Shown one piece after another: positions 25,202-31,867 of a DNA stretch of 42,160 bases. Below the pieces are notes generated by a model that saw only the letters and a program-made list of their open reading frames with translations, did not search any database and had not been told where the DNA came from. The position numbers were made by a program, and so were the translations under genes. Source of the DNA: a virus; IMG/VR virus record IMGVR_UViG_3300041409_000263, positions 1 through 42,160 of that record. One strand, 5' to 3'. Each line of letters opens with the position of its first letter. Positions within the stretch are counted from its first letter, which is position 1.

Positions 25202-25791
25202 GACGCCTCCGCGGCGTACGGGTTGTACCGGATGTGCGGGGCGGTCACGTCCAGCCACAGGTCACCCGGGCTGACATCACCCGGAGCGCGCTGGTCGTCG
25301 AACAGTTCGGCGACGGTGGCCCGCACCTTCCGGGCATGCACGAACGCCTCGTCGACTGTCTGTGAGCAGATGACCCGGCGGCTGTCGGCGATGTACCGCA
25401 GCAGCCACCCGGGGCGCAGTTCCTGCTTCGGCTTGCCGGTGAGCTTCGCCGCCCATTCGGATGCGGCGAGGAGCCCGAGTGCCGGGTATTGGGCGTAGGA
25501 GTAGCGGCGGCCGAGGAGCGCGAGGCCTTGCCGGGCGACTTCCCACCGGTCGTCGTCGCTCTGCTCGGCGCGGAGGTAGACGGTGCGCGCCGGGTCGTAG
25601 TTGTCGGCGTGGTTGGGGCGGACTCCGCGCCGGCCGGGCATCGCTTCGATCGTGCCGCCGTCGTCGTCGGTGACGAGGAACGCGTGCTGGTACGGGGCCC
25701 CGTCGAGGCTGGCCCACTGTCCGACACGGATCATCCAACCCAGGGGGCCGGTGATGACGGTGAGCCCGATGTCACCCGCTTGGGGGATCAC
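25198..25791 (-). CDS. Circularly permuted NlpC/P60-like cysteine hydrolase (YiiX/YebB type)
   Basis: From GTG 25791 the product is 197 aa. GDIGLTVITGPLGWMIRVGQ... is followed by PYQHAFLVTDDDG with His36. Much later comes RRVICSQTVDEAFVHA with Cys142. The order His then Cys is the reverse of ordinary NlpC/P60 enzymes and typical of permuted papain-like YiiX/YebB proteins. Such enzymes hydrolyse amide or thioester bonds in lipids, peptidoglycan or protein. In the early operon it is unlikely to be the main lysin. Catalytic residues look intact. Confidence 0.7.
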   Translation of the reverse strand: MIPQAGDIGLTVITGPLGWMIRVGQWASLDGAPYQHAFLVTDDDGGTIEAMPGRRGVRPNHADNYDPARTVYLRAEQSDDDRWEVARQGLALLGRRYSYAQYPALGLLAASEWAAKLTGKPKQELRPGWLLRYIADSRRVICSQTVDEAFVHARKVRATVAELFDDQRAPGDVSPGDLWLDVTAPHIRYNPYAAEAS

Positions 25792-25946
25792 TTGCGGAGT
25801 CTGGACAGTTCATCGAGGCGGAGGTCGATCTGGTCTTGGACGTGGGGGAATGCGTCGGGGCATGCCCGGTATTCGGGGGTGCGGAGCTCGTTGATTTGTG
25901 CTTGGAGTGACACGCAGCGCACCAGGTGGAGTCCGGGCAGTGTCAT
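25788..25946 (-). CDS. Small helical protein, unknown
   Basis: The product is 52 aa from ATG 25946. It is a short helix-rich protein (SLQAQINELRTPEYRAC ... QDQIDLRLDELSRLRK), coiled-coil-like at the end. It overlaps the next gene by GTGA. It lies inside the long proline-rich tail of an overlapping open frame, so one of the two must be wrong or both are short. Confidence 0.6.
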   Translation of the reverse strand: MTLPGLHLVRCVSLQAQINELRTPEYRACPDAFPHVQDQIDLRLDELSRLRK

Positions 25947-26346
25947 GGCTTGTCCTTCCGCACGCGGAGGGGGTGAAGGGGGTCCCCGGCTCGGCTGATT
26001 CCCGCGGTGGGGGCGGGCGTTCACCGGACTTGCGGCCTTCGGCTCGTCTCACGCGGGACGGCATGGGCACCGGGGGGCATGAAAGGGCCCCCGCCGTTGC
26101 CGTTGTACGGCTTGGACGGGGGCGGAAGGTGCCTACACCGGGCAGTGGCCACGGGTCAGCGCCTGTACTCGGGGGGCCTTCGACGAGGCTGATGACACCG
26201 AGCCGAACGGTGTTCTCGATCAGGATCAGGCTACGAACCAAGTCGATCGAGATCACCAGCGGAGACAGCTCCGCGTGCTCACTGTGGATAACTTTTGTGG
26301 CCTTGTCAAGCACATCCGTCACACGGGTCACGCCGGTCGTGGTCAT
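25810..26346 (-). CDS. Small early protein with proline-rich tail, boundaries uncertain
   Basis: The frame opens at ATG 26346 with an ATGA overlap and runs 178 codons. The first ~60 residues look genuine (VTDVLDKATKVIHSEHAELSPLVISIDLVRSLILIENTVRLG). The rest is Pro/Arg-rich, contains a strong hairpin at DNA level, and overlaps the next gene by 137 bp. The true protein may be shorter or frameshifted. Function unknown. Confidence 0.45.
   Translation of the reverse strand: MTTTGVTRVTDVLDKATKVIHSEHAELSPLVISIDLVRSLILIENTVRLGVISLVEGPPSTGADPWPLPGVGTFRPRPSRTTATAGALSCPPVPMPSRVRRAEGRKSGERPPPPRESAEPGTPFTPSACGRTSHDTARTPPGALRVTPSTNQRAPHPRIPGMPRRIPPRPRPDRPPPR
26087..26123 (-). terminator. GC hairpin within the early operon
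   Basis: An outer stem GCCCCCG (26087-26093) pairs with CGGGGGC (26117-26123), and an inner stem GCCGT/ACGGC lies at 26099-26111. On the minus strand it is followed by GGGCCCTTTC. It lies in a stretch where coding evidence is weak and resembles intergenic terminators of high-GC phages. Confidence 0.45.
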
Positions 26347-26960
26347 GCGGACTCGTTGACGACGTGGGTCCACACGTCCCACGGCCAACTGGGGTGCTGC
26401 CCGTCCTCGTCGCGGCAGCGGGGGCAGTACACGGCCGGGGCCCGCATGTTCGCCGCACCAGGCGGGAGCACGAGGGCGGTGTCGCAGAACTGGCCGTCGT
26501 GCATCTTCGTAGGGCAGCGCAAACCACCCGGCGCGGTCGTGGGCTTCTCCTCGCCGCGGCGCTGCTCGTCCAGGACCCGGCGGCATTCGCGGGCCCACCG
26601 GTGGAGCTGCTTCGCGGCTTCCTTCGGCAGCGAGTTCCCCGATTGCAGGCTGTCGAGTTGCCGCACGAGCATGGCGATCCGTCGCAGGCAGGACACGGTG
26701 ACTTCATCGGATCCGCCGCGCTGGAACTGATGCGACCGGGCGAGCATGGACAGGGACCGTTCGAGGTCGCGGGCGCCGGCGTGGATGTCGAACAGGATTC
26801 CGGCTGCGATGGGGTTCCAGGGTGCGGGGCTGCCGCTGATTTTGCGGCGCTTGGATCCGTCGTCTTGCTGCGTGGGCTGGTCGGCGAGCATGTCTTGGAG
26901 GCGTGGCAGGTAGCGGGTGAGGTCGTCGGCGTCTGCGTCGGTCTGGTCGTGGTCGAGCAT
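26343..26960 (-). CDS. Early protein with C-terminal zinc motif, unknown
   Basis: The product is 205 aa. A helical N-terminal half (IAAGILFDIHAGARDLERSLSMLARSHQ; CLRRIAMLVRQLDSLQSG; EAAKQLHRWARECRRVLD) is followed by GGLRCPTKMHDGQFCDTALVL and VYCPRCRDEDGQHP, with cysteine pairs. Similar proteins occur in actinophage early regions without known function. A regulatory or nucleic-acid-binding role is only inferred. Confidence 0.65.
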   Translation of the reverse strand: MLDHDQTDADADDLTRYLPRLQDMLADQPTQQDDGSKRRKISGSPAPWNPIAAGILFDIHAGARDLERSLSMLARSHQFQRGGSDEVTVSCLRRIAMLVRQLDSLQSGNSLPKEAAKQLHRWARECRRVLDEQRRGEEKPTTAPGGLRCPTKMHDGQFCDTALVLPPGAANMRAPAVYCPRCRDEDGQHPSWPWDVWTHVVNESA

Positions 26961-26997
26961 GGTGCGGGCCCCCCTCGGGCTGGTGCAGGCGGTGCGG

Positions 26998-27180
26998 CTA
27001 CGCGTCTGGGCTGTAGCGCTGTCGCATGGCTTCGATGACGCCGTCGGAGTTCCAGAAGGTGATCTCGGTTTGGGTGATCTCGCGGCTCCGCCAGTCGCAC
27101 CAGTTGCAGCACTCGACGCCGTACGGGTCCCACACGTAGGTGGTGTGCCAGCCGAGGCGGCACAGCAGCGGCTTCTTCAC
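26998..27180 (-). CDS. Small Cys/Trp-rich protein, unknown
   Basis: From the GTG at 27180 the product is 60 aa: LLCRLGWHTTYVWDPYGVECCNWCDWRSRE, with paired cysteines and histidine suggesting metal binding. GTGA overlap with the upstream gene. Confidence 0.6.
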   Translation of the reverse strand: MKKPLLCRLGWHTTYVWDPYGVECCNWCDWRSREITQTEITFWNSDGVIEAMRQRYSPDA

Positions 27181-27473
27181 GTCGTCTCCTCGGGGTTGAT
27201 GCCGAGCTCGGCGCACAGGTCGAGGAAGTCCGGGCACGGCCACGGCGCGCAGGCCCCGGGGCGGCAGCCGTGGCAGCAGTGCTCCACGCGGCCCAGGTCC
27301 ATCGGCCGATGCCGTTCGGCGCGGCTTCGCAGCGACGGAAGCCACACCTGTCGCGTCCACGGCCCGTTCGTCCACGCCACCTGAAGGGCCTGCCCGTCGA
27401 GCGGTGCCCGACGCAACCGGGTCGTGGCCTCGATCTCGTCGAGCCGGGCCATCACCCGCTCGTGGACGGTCAT
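27177..27473 (-). CDS. Small Cys-rich C-terminal protein, unknown
   Basis: From the ATG at 27473 the product is 98 aa. The N-terminal half is helical (VHERVMARLDEIEATTRLRR) and the second half Cys/His-rich (VEHCCHGCRPGACAPWPCPDFLDLCAELG). It overlaps its neighbours by 4 bp on both sides. Confidence 0.6.
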   Translation of the reverse strand: MTVHERVMARLDEIEATTRLRRAPLDGQALQVAWTNGPWTRQVWLPSLRSRAERHRPMDLGRVEHCCHGCRPGACAPWPCPDFLDLCAELGINPEETT

Positions 27474-27652
27474 GCCGTGCCCCTGTCTGGGGCGCTGAGC
27501 CGCCCGCTGAGCGTTTCGGGGGTACTGGATGACCCGGGGGCGGGTGTTTGAGGCTCCTGCGCGCTCTCCGGGGCCTGAGCGGGGCGGTGTGGATCGGCGC
27601 CGGTCCACGTCCACTCCGCCGGGGCCAGGTCGTCCGACATCGGCGCGGTCAC
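27470..27652 (-). CDS. Small proline-rich protein, unknown
   Basis: The product is 60 aa if it starts at the GTG at 27652, which forms the GTGA overlap used throughout this operon; alternatives are GTG 27661 and ATG 27640. It is low-complexity Pro/Ala/Ser with no motif. Supported mainly by the perfect overlaps. Confidence 0.45.
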   Translation of the reverse strand: MTAPMSDDLAPAEWTWTGADPHRPAQAPESAQEPQTPAPGSSSTPETLSGRLSAPDRGTA

Positions 27653-27861
27653 GGGGTCCACTCCTTACCGTCGGAGAACACGCGGAGGCTGCGGCCGGTT
27701 GGGCTGACGTAGACGTCGATGTGCTTGCCCGCGTCGGTCGCGACCCGAAGGACGTGGTCCTCGCCGGTCCTGCGCGGGAGGGTCGCCATGCGCTTGACGA
27801 CCATCGGTCCCCAGCGGAACCCGTACCGCTCCTCGTCCGGGTCCGGCGTCGCCGCGGTCAC
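27649..27861 (-). CDS. Small protein, unknown
   Basis: The product is 70 aa from GTG 27861, with a beta-hairpin-like core: VVKRMATLPRRTGEDHVLRVATDAGKHIDVYVSPTG. GTGA overlaps at both ends. Function not recognised. Confidence 0.6.
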   Translation of the reverse strand: MTAATPDPDEERYGFRWGPMVVKRMATLPRRTGEDHVLRVATDAGKHIDVYVSPTGRSLRVFSDGKEWTP

Positions 27862-28268
27862 TGAGACGCCTCGGCGTCGGAGAGCCAGGCCTCTGGGTCG
27901 CCGTTCGGAAGCGCACGGCGGATGCCACCGCGAGGGTCTGGCACGTCACCGAAGTGACGCGGAATCAGGTGGATGTGCACGTGGTCGACAGTTCGGCCAG
28001 CAGCGCGGCCGTCGTTGACTGCGATCGTGTAGCCGTCGGGCTGCCACTCCTGATTGATGCGCCACTGGACTTCCCACAGCATCTGGTGCGCATCGGTGGC
28101 CTCAGCTGGTGTGAGGTCGAAGTACGACTCGACGTGTCGCTTCGGGACGATGAGAGTGTGCCCGGGAGTGGCCGGGTACCCGTCGAGGCGGGCGTAGCAC
28201 GTGGCGTTGGCGCCGATCACGTAGCCGTCCACACCGCAGAACGGACACGTGCCCGTCGCCGCGGTCAT
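27858..28268 (-). CDS. HIT-family nucleotide hydrolase/transferase
   Basis: The product is 136 aa. TCPFC (Cys8, Cys11) is followed by GHTLIVPKRHVESYFDL, ending with VDHVHIHLIPRH, in which His96-x-His98-x-His100 form the HIT triad. The enzyme family hydrolyses dinucleotides or AMP/GMP adducts. In this operon it may process nucleotides or deadenylate substrates during infection. The ATG at 28268 overlaps the upstream stop by 4 bp. All key residues are present. Confidence 0.88.
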   Translation of the reverse strand: MTAATGTCPFCGVDGYVIGANATCYARLDGYPATPGHTLIVPKRHVESYFDLTPAEATDAHQMLWEVQWRINQEWQPDGYTIAVNDGRAAGRTVDHVHIHLIPRHFGDVPDPRGGIRRALPNGDPEAWLSDAEASQ

Positions 28269-28498
28269 GACGCGTCTCCACGCGCGCCACCAGCCACGAC
28301 CGGGGGAACCTCGGAACTGTCCTCGCCGGTGATCGACGCGCGCTGCTCCACCCGGATCGCGTGCACTTCGGCGATCACGGCGCGGACGATGTTCGCAGCG
28401 AGCGCAGTCGCAATCGCGTCCACGTCATCGGTCCCGTACATCTCGCGGAGCGCTTCGCGGACCAGGCGGTTCTCGATCTCGTTCGGGTCGGTGGTCAT
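28265..28498 (-). CDS. Small helical protein, unknown
   Basis: The product is 77 aa, an all-helical type: NRLVREALREMYGTDDVDAIATALAANIVRAVIAEVHAIRVEQRAS. No known domain is seen. ATGA overlaps on both sides. Confidence 0.6.
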   Translation of the reverse strand: MTTDPNEIENRLVREALREMYGTDDVDAIATALAANIVRAVIAEVHAIRVEQRASITGEDSSEVPPVVAGGARGDAS

Positions 28499-28680
28499 TC
28501 GCTCTCCTCGGTTGGGTCGGTGGGGTCGGTGAGGGTGTGGAAGGCGCGGACCTCGAAGTCCAGCCGGGCCGGAACACCGCATGGCCAGCCGACGTGGTGG
28601 AGACGACACACGCGCCGCTGGGGCACCGTGTCGGACAGGACGGGCGGGTCGTAGCTGGCCGCCAACTCGACGCCAGTCAC
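28495..28680 (-). CDS. Small protein, unknown
   Basis: The product is 61 aa from GTG 28680, with CRLHHVGWPCGVPARLDFEVRAFHTL containing Cys/His residues. The start lies in a TCGTGA overlap. Function unknown. Confidence 0.55.
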   Translation of the reverse strand: MTGVELAASYDPPVLSDTVPQRRVCRLHHVGWPCGVPARLDFEVRAFHTLTDPTDPTEESE

Positions 28681-28910
28681 GACGACACCTCGGCGAGGTG
28701 CTGTCCGAACGCGAGGTGCGCGCCGCTGATGGTCGTGAACAGCTGCGACTCCCAGCCGCACGAGCAGCGCGCCCAGCAGCCGTGCCGCCCCGTCGCGTAC
28801 AGCCCCGGGTGATGTCCCGTCGCCGCGGTCACTGAGGGCTCAGCCGCCTCCATCTCGACGAGCGTGATCGGTGTCGGCTCGACGTAGTTCTCGATCGTGG
28901 TGTCGGTCAT
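28677..28910 (-). CDS. Small zinc-type protein, possibly a fusion at an old gene boundary
   Basis: The product is 77 aa. The second half carries CWARCSCGWESQLF ... GAHLAFGQH, with Cys/His for one metal site. Residues 27-31 (VTAAT) are encoded by a 19-bp sequence identical to the start boundary of the gene at 27861. An internal start at GTG 28832 would give a 51-aa protein. It may be a fusion of a leader to a former gene. Confidence 0.55.
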   Translation of the reverse strand: MTDTTIENYVEPTPITLVEMEAAEPSVTAATGHHPGLYATGRHGCWARCSCGWESQLFTTISGAHLAFGQHLAEVSS

Positions 28911-29095
28911 GACTCGGTAGCTCCTTCGGTTGGAACCGGTTGGGTCAGGGGACGGCCGGTCACACAGCGACCCGGCCGCGCATTACAGCCCCCCAAATCC
29001 GGGCACGCATCACACGTCCACACCCGCCCCACAGCAGCGTCAGTCACCAAAACCAGATGCCTGCAATGCAGACACCGCTGCTGGACACGGATCAC
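28907..29095 (-). CDS. Small Cys-rich protein
   Basis: The product is 62 aa from GTG 29095. It begins with CLHCRHLVLVTDAAVGRVWTCDACPDLGGCNARPG, four or more cysteines in CxxC-like pairs, so probably zinc-binding. GTGA and ATGA overlaps at its ends. Confidence 0.6.
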   Translation of the reverse strand: MIRVQQRCLHCRHLVLVTDAAVGRVWTCDACPDLGGCNARPGRCVTGRPLTQPVPTEGATES

Positions 29096-29508
29096 GCCGC
29101 ACCGTCCCCACGCGGCAAACGCCGGCCGACACGACGCAACAGCGGAGCCACATCACGGGCAGGCAGCTCCCGGACCGGCGGCACCGGCCGCCCATCAGCG
29201 ATCCGACGGCGCTGAGCCCGATACGCATCCAGATAGGCGGGCACGTTGTCCGGGTCCACATCCGGCGGAGGGGTGATGTCCGCGCGGGCCAGCCGTTCGG
29301 TACGGATCCGCTTCACACCGTCGCGAACATCGGCCACACCCACCCAGTTCGATGTGCGGGTGTAGTGCTCGGTCACCGCGGCCGACGCGTCACCGAACGG
29401 CACATCGTGGAGAGCGTCGTGCCAGGCGGCCACGTCGGCTTCGCCGATGGTGCGGCGGTCGTAGGCGGCGCATTTCGCCAGCAGGGTGGCGACCTCGGAC
29501 GGCGTCAC
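29092..29508 (-). CDS. Replication-associated protein (helicase loader-like, downstream of initiator)
   Basis: The product is 138 aa. The start MTPSEVATLLAKCAAYDRRTIGEADVAAWHDALHDVPFGDASAAVTEHYTR is a conserved type in actinophages, always just after a replication initiator. The remainder is basic and Pro/Arg-rich. It resembles small partners of the initiator (loader function) rather than an enzyme; no Walker motif is present. GTG start at 29508 in a GTGA overlap. Confidence 0.6.
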   Translation of the reverse strand: MTPSEVATLLAKCAAYDRRTIGEADVAAWHDALHDVPFGDASAAVTEHYTRTSNWVGVADVRDGVKRIRTERLARADITPPPDVDPDNVPAYLDAYRAQRRRIADGRPVPPVRELPARDVAPLLRRVGRRLPRGDGAA

Positions 29509-30320
29509 TGGGATTCCTCCTGGGCTCGGAGCTTCGCGGCGAGCGCCAACCCGGCACCCACCCGCTGATCAGTCGTGGACACGGAATGGCCGTTCGTCCC
29601 GCCGCGGACAGCGGGCCCGGCGGGCCGGTTCTGGACCTCGGCGACGACGTGGGGGAGCTGGCTGGGGTGCAGGCCCTTGCCGCGCCACGCTGCGACACCG
29701 CGGCTGACGTCGTTCGCTTCGACGCCCTCCTGGATGAGTGCGGCGATCTGCTTGCCGAGCGCGGCTGTGTTCGCGGCGGGGGGTGTCCGCTCGCAGGCGT
29801 CGAGGTGGGTTCGCAGGATCTGCTCGGCGATGCCGGGGGCGCCGTCTGGCGGCTGCTCGGCTGGTACGGAACGTGACGTTCCTACGGACGTAACTGAGTT
29901 CTTGTCTCCTCTCCTCTCCTCTGCACCCGTGACATCACGTGACATGTCCACGGGACAGTCACGTAGACCGTCACGTGACATGTCACGTGACTTCTCGCGC
30001 TCCCTGGCCTTCCGTTCCCTGTCTGACCTGCGACGTTGCGCCAGAGCGTCATGCTCGGTTTGCAACTTCTCCCATGACCGAATCTGGTAGCCATTTCGCT
30101 CGGAAACTCGCATCCAAAGTCCAACTTCGACGAGCTTTTCTGCTCGCTTTCGTGCACCGCGGGGGCACAGGCGCGGTAACTGTCCGTCAGGAATGAAGCC
30201 TTCGGACTCGGCTCGGCCGGCGTAGGCGATCCCTCGGATGAACAGCAGCTCGGCAGCCTCTCCGGCCGCGACCACGGCAGGGTCTTGGTCGTAGTCGGTG
30301 AAGAGCCGGACGTACTCCAT
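29505..30320 (-). CDS. Replication initiator protein with winged-helix N-terminus
   Basis: The product is 271 aa. Residues ~1-90 look like a winged-helix DNA-binding domain (VRLFTDYDQDPAVVAAGEAAELLFIRGIAYAGRAESEGFIPDGQLPRL). A basic linker with repeated SRDMSRD/VDMSRDV units follows (about 110-135), then a C-terminal helical domain (GIAEQILRTHLDACERTP ... IQEGVEANDVSRGVAAWRG). This is the layout of phage initiators such as lambda O/DnaD-like proteins. The linker-coding DNA holds palindromic repeats, as in lambda where the origin lies inside O. The ATG is at 30320. Confidence 0.75.
   Translation of the reverse strand: MEYVRLFTDYDQDPAVVAAGEAAELLFIRGIAYAGRAESEGFIPDGQLPRLCPRGARKRAEKLVEVGLWMRVSERNGYQIRSWEKLQTEHDALAQRRRSDRERKAREREKSRDMSRDGLRDCPVDMSRDVTGAEERRGDKNSVTSVGTSRSVPAEQPPDGAPGIAEQILRTHLDACERTPPAANTAALGKQIAALIQEGVEANDVSRGVAAWRGKGLHPSQLPHVVAEVQNRPAGPAVRGGTNGHSVSTTDQRVGAGLALAAKLRAQEESQ
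29868..29882. repeat. Palindrome GGAACGT-G-ACGTTCC in the initiator gene
   Basis: A perfect 7-bp inverted repeat with one central base, 53 bases from the larger repeats in the same gene. It may be part of the origin. Confidence 0.5.
29935..29991. repeat. Iteron-like repeats and 22-bp palindrome (candidate replication origin)
   Basis: The 14-mer TCACGTGACATGTC occurs exactly twice, at 29935-29948 and 29971-29984. The second copy lies inside a perfect 22-bp palindrome at 29970-29991, built from two GTCACGTGAC words around CAT/ATG. A further GTCACGTAGAC at 29959-29969 lies between. All are inside the linker part of the initiator gene. This is the expected place and style of a phage origin with initiator sites. 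Confidence 0.6.
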
Positions 30321-30382
30321 CAGGTCCTCGCCGCAGGCTGTCGGTTGTGGATCGGGCGCTTGGTCAGGCGGTCGCGGGCCAT
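30320..30382 (-). CDS. Tiny 20-aa open frame (MARDRLTKRPIHNRQPAART)
   Basis: The frame has one-base TGATG overlaps at both ends, at 30382 with the upstream gene and at 30320 with the initiator start. A 20-residue basic peptide could be real or just a coupling frame that keeps ribosomes moving to the initiator. The exact overlaps are the only evidence. Confidence 0.4.
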   Translation of the reverse strand: MARDRLTKRPIHNRQPAART

Positions 30383-30582
30383 CAGGCGGCCTTCCTGAGT
30401 GCGTGGTGGATGCGTCGGCGCAGCGACCTGGGGTCGTGGCCGACGTGCCACGCTTGGTGGTCGCGGCAGTAGTAGGGCTTGATGTCGGGGCTGCCGCCGT
30501 TGCGGCGGAGGGCTCGGGCGTGTGCCCATGCGGCGGCGGGGGTGGTGTGCCGGAGCTTGTCCGGCCGCGGGCAGGGAGTCAT
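30382..30582 (-). CDS. Small Cys/His protein (HNH- or zinc-knuckle-like)
   Basis: The product is 66 aa: CPRPDKLRHTT ... PYYCRDHQAWHVGHDPRSLRRR, a short Cys/His/Tyr motif often seen in small actinophage proteins before the initiator. The basic C-terminus suggests nucleic-acid contact. ATG at 30582 in an ATGA overlap. Confidence 0.6.
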   Translation of the reverse strand: MTPCPRPDKLRHTTPAAAWAHARALRRNGGSPDIKPYYCRDHQAWHVGHDPRSLRRRIHHALRKAA

Positions 30583-30917
30583 AGCGGCTTCACGTCCACC
30601 GGCACGCGGGCCCTGGGTCCAGGTCGTGCGGCGCGCTGCTCGAGCGCCCGACCGACGACGTACCCGCGTGACTCCATCTCGGCGATCAGTTCGTCGTCTT
30701 CGAAATCCTCGACGGGCGTGGGGTCGCAGCCGCACTCGTACTCGTAATCGGGATGGCGGTCGTAGCTGTCGACCCCCGGGCAGTGCAGCTGGACCACGGT
30801 CCCCGCGGCGGACGTCTCCGCGCGCTCGACGTCCCAAGCGCAGCCGTGGCGATCGACCACGACGACGTGCGCGCGCTGGTCGGCGGACGGGAGGTCCGCC
30901 ACGATCACAGGGATCAC
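30579..30917 (-). CDS. Small acidic protein, unknown
   Basis: From the GTG at 30917 the product is 112 aa. It begins VIPVIVADLPSADQRAHVVVVDRHGCAWDVERAE, a beta-rich N-terminus, with an acidic middle (YECGCDPTPVEDFEDDELIAEMES) and a basic tail. No domain assigned. Its start lies in a copy of the repeated boundary sequence. Confidence 0.6.
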   Translation of the reverse strand: MIPVIVADLPSADQRAHVVVVDRHGCAWDVERAETSAAGTVVQLHCPGVDSYDRHPDYEYECGCDPTPVEDFEDDELIAEMESRGYVVGRALEQRAARPGPRARVPVDVKPL

Positions 30918-31207
30918 GACGCCACCCGCTCGGGTCGATCCGGCACGGGTGGTAGCGGCGTCGGGTCGAGCGAGAGCTGACCGCCGTCCTCCAGCTCGTG
31001 CATCTCGCGCAGGCCGGCGGTGTCGCGCTCCCATGCGGTGGCCTCGCGGCGTACCCGGTTGCGCGCGTCCTGGCGACACTCCGCGGTGGCGTACCGGCGG
31101 ACGGGTGCGTGGGGCCGCCCGCTGTAGCCGGTGGCCGCGTCGAAGCTGCGCTCGCATCCACAGGTGCACGTCCGCATCACGGGCTTGTGTTCGGTCTTGG
31201 CGGCCAT
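30914..31207 (-). CDS. Zinc-motif small protein, unknown
   Basis: The product is 97 aa. MRTCTCGCERSFDAATGYSGRPHAPVRRYATAECRQDARNRVRRE has an N-terminal CxCxC cluster, then Cys with an arginine-rich helix. This type recurs in actinophages and may bind nucleic acid. The TAATG overlap with the upstream gene fixes the start. Confidence 0.6.
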   Translation of the reverse strand: MAAKTEHKPVMRTCTCGCERSFDAATGYSGRPHAPVRRYATAECRQDARNRVRREATAWERDTAGLREMHELEDGGQLSLDPTPLPPVPDRPERVAS

Positions 31208-31476
31208 TACCGCTCCCTCCGTTGCTGCTCGTCCTGCCAGAGTTGGGCGTGCCCGGTGCACAGCAGCGCCGTGCGGGCGCGCTTGCCGGCGCCCGAGGCG
31301 CGCTTACGGGTGGCCTGCCGCGGTGGTGGGCCACCGCCCTTCTGCTCATGCAGCGCGAGCACGCAGTCCTCGCAGAGCGCGCGTTTGCGCACGTGGTAGT
31401 CGGCCCACCGGATCGGCTTGTCGAACCAGAACGGCTCGTCCATCCGGGAGAGGCGCAGAGGGCTCGGGACGCTCAT
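31207..31476 (-). CDS. Small Cys/His protein, unknown
   Basis: The product is 89 aa from ATG 31476: WADYHVRKRALCEDCVLALHEQKGGG and LLCTGHAQLWQDEQQRRER. A CxxC pair plus a later Cys/His suggests a metal site (an HNH-like remnant is possible). Basic central linker. Confidence 0.55.
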   Translation of the reverse strand: MSVPSPLRLSRMDEPFWFDKPIRWADYHVRKRALCEDCVLALHEQKGGGPPPRQATRKRASGAGKRARTALLCTGHAQLWQDEQQRRER

Positions 31477-31649
31477 GCGGCCACATCTCCGGCCGGCGGG
31501 GTGCATTCGCAGTTGCCGCCGTCGGTGATGCTCACGGCGGTGGGCATGAGTGTGGATGTGGTGGTGTCGTGGGCGGTGGTGGTCCAGGTGGTGTCGTGGC
31601 CGCAGTTGGGGCAGGCGGCGGTGTAGGTGACGGGGGCGGCGGGCCTCAT
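31473..31649 (-). CDS. 58-aa zinc-ribbon protein
   Basis: This gene is shorter than usual cut-offs. It starts at ATG 31649 (MRPAAPVTYTAACPNCGHDT) and ends with GGNCECTPPAGDVAA; the CPNC and CEC pairs make a one-site zinc ribbon. ATGA overlaps bound it at both ends, and it fills an otherwise empty stretch of the operon. Confidence 0.65.
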   Translation of the reverse strand: MRPAAPVTYTAACPNCGHDTTWTTTAHDTTTSTLMPTAVSITDGGNCECTPPAGDVAA

Positions 31650-31867
31650 GCGGCGGACCTCGCTCTCTGGCCGCGCTTCTTGACTTGCCGGTATGCGCGT
31701 TCCCCGCCGGCGGGCAGTCGGAGGAGTTCGCGGCGTCGAGCGGCAACGGCGAGGTCGTGGTCGGTGTCGGCGATGTGCCGGTCGGGTCCGTCGGCGTGTC
31801 GGTGTTCGGGGGTGGTGTGCCCGAACTGCTCGACGAGGAGCTCTGTCCGGAACTGGTCGGCGTTCAT
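31646..31867 (-). CDS. Small basic protein, unknown
   Basis: The product is 73 aa from ATG 31867: FRTELLVEQFGHTTPEHRHADGPDRHIADTDHDLAVAARRRELLRLP, then a lysine/arginine-rich C-terminus. ATGA overlaps with both neighbours. Confidence 0.55.
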   Translation of the reverse strand: MNADQFRTELLVEQFGHTTPEHRHADGPDRHIADTDHDLAVAARRRELLRLPAGGERAYRQVKKRGQRARSAA

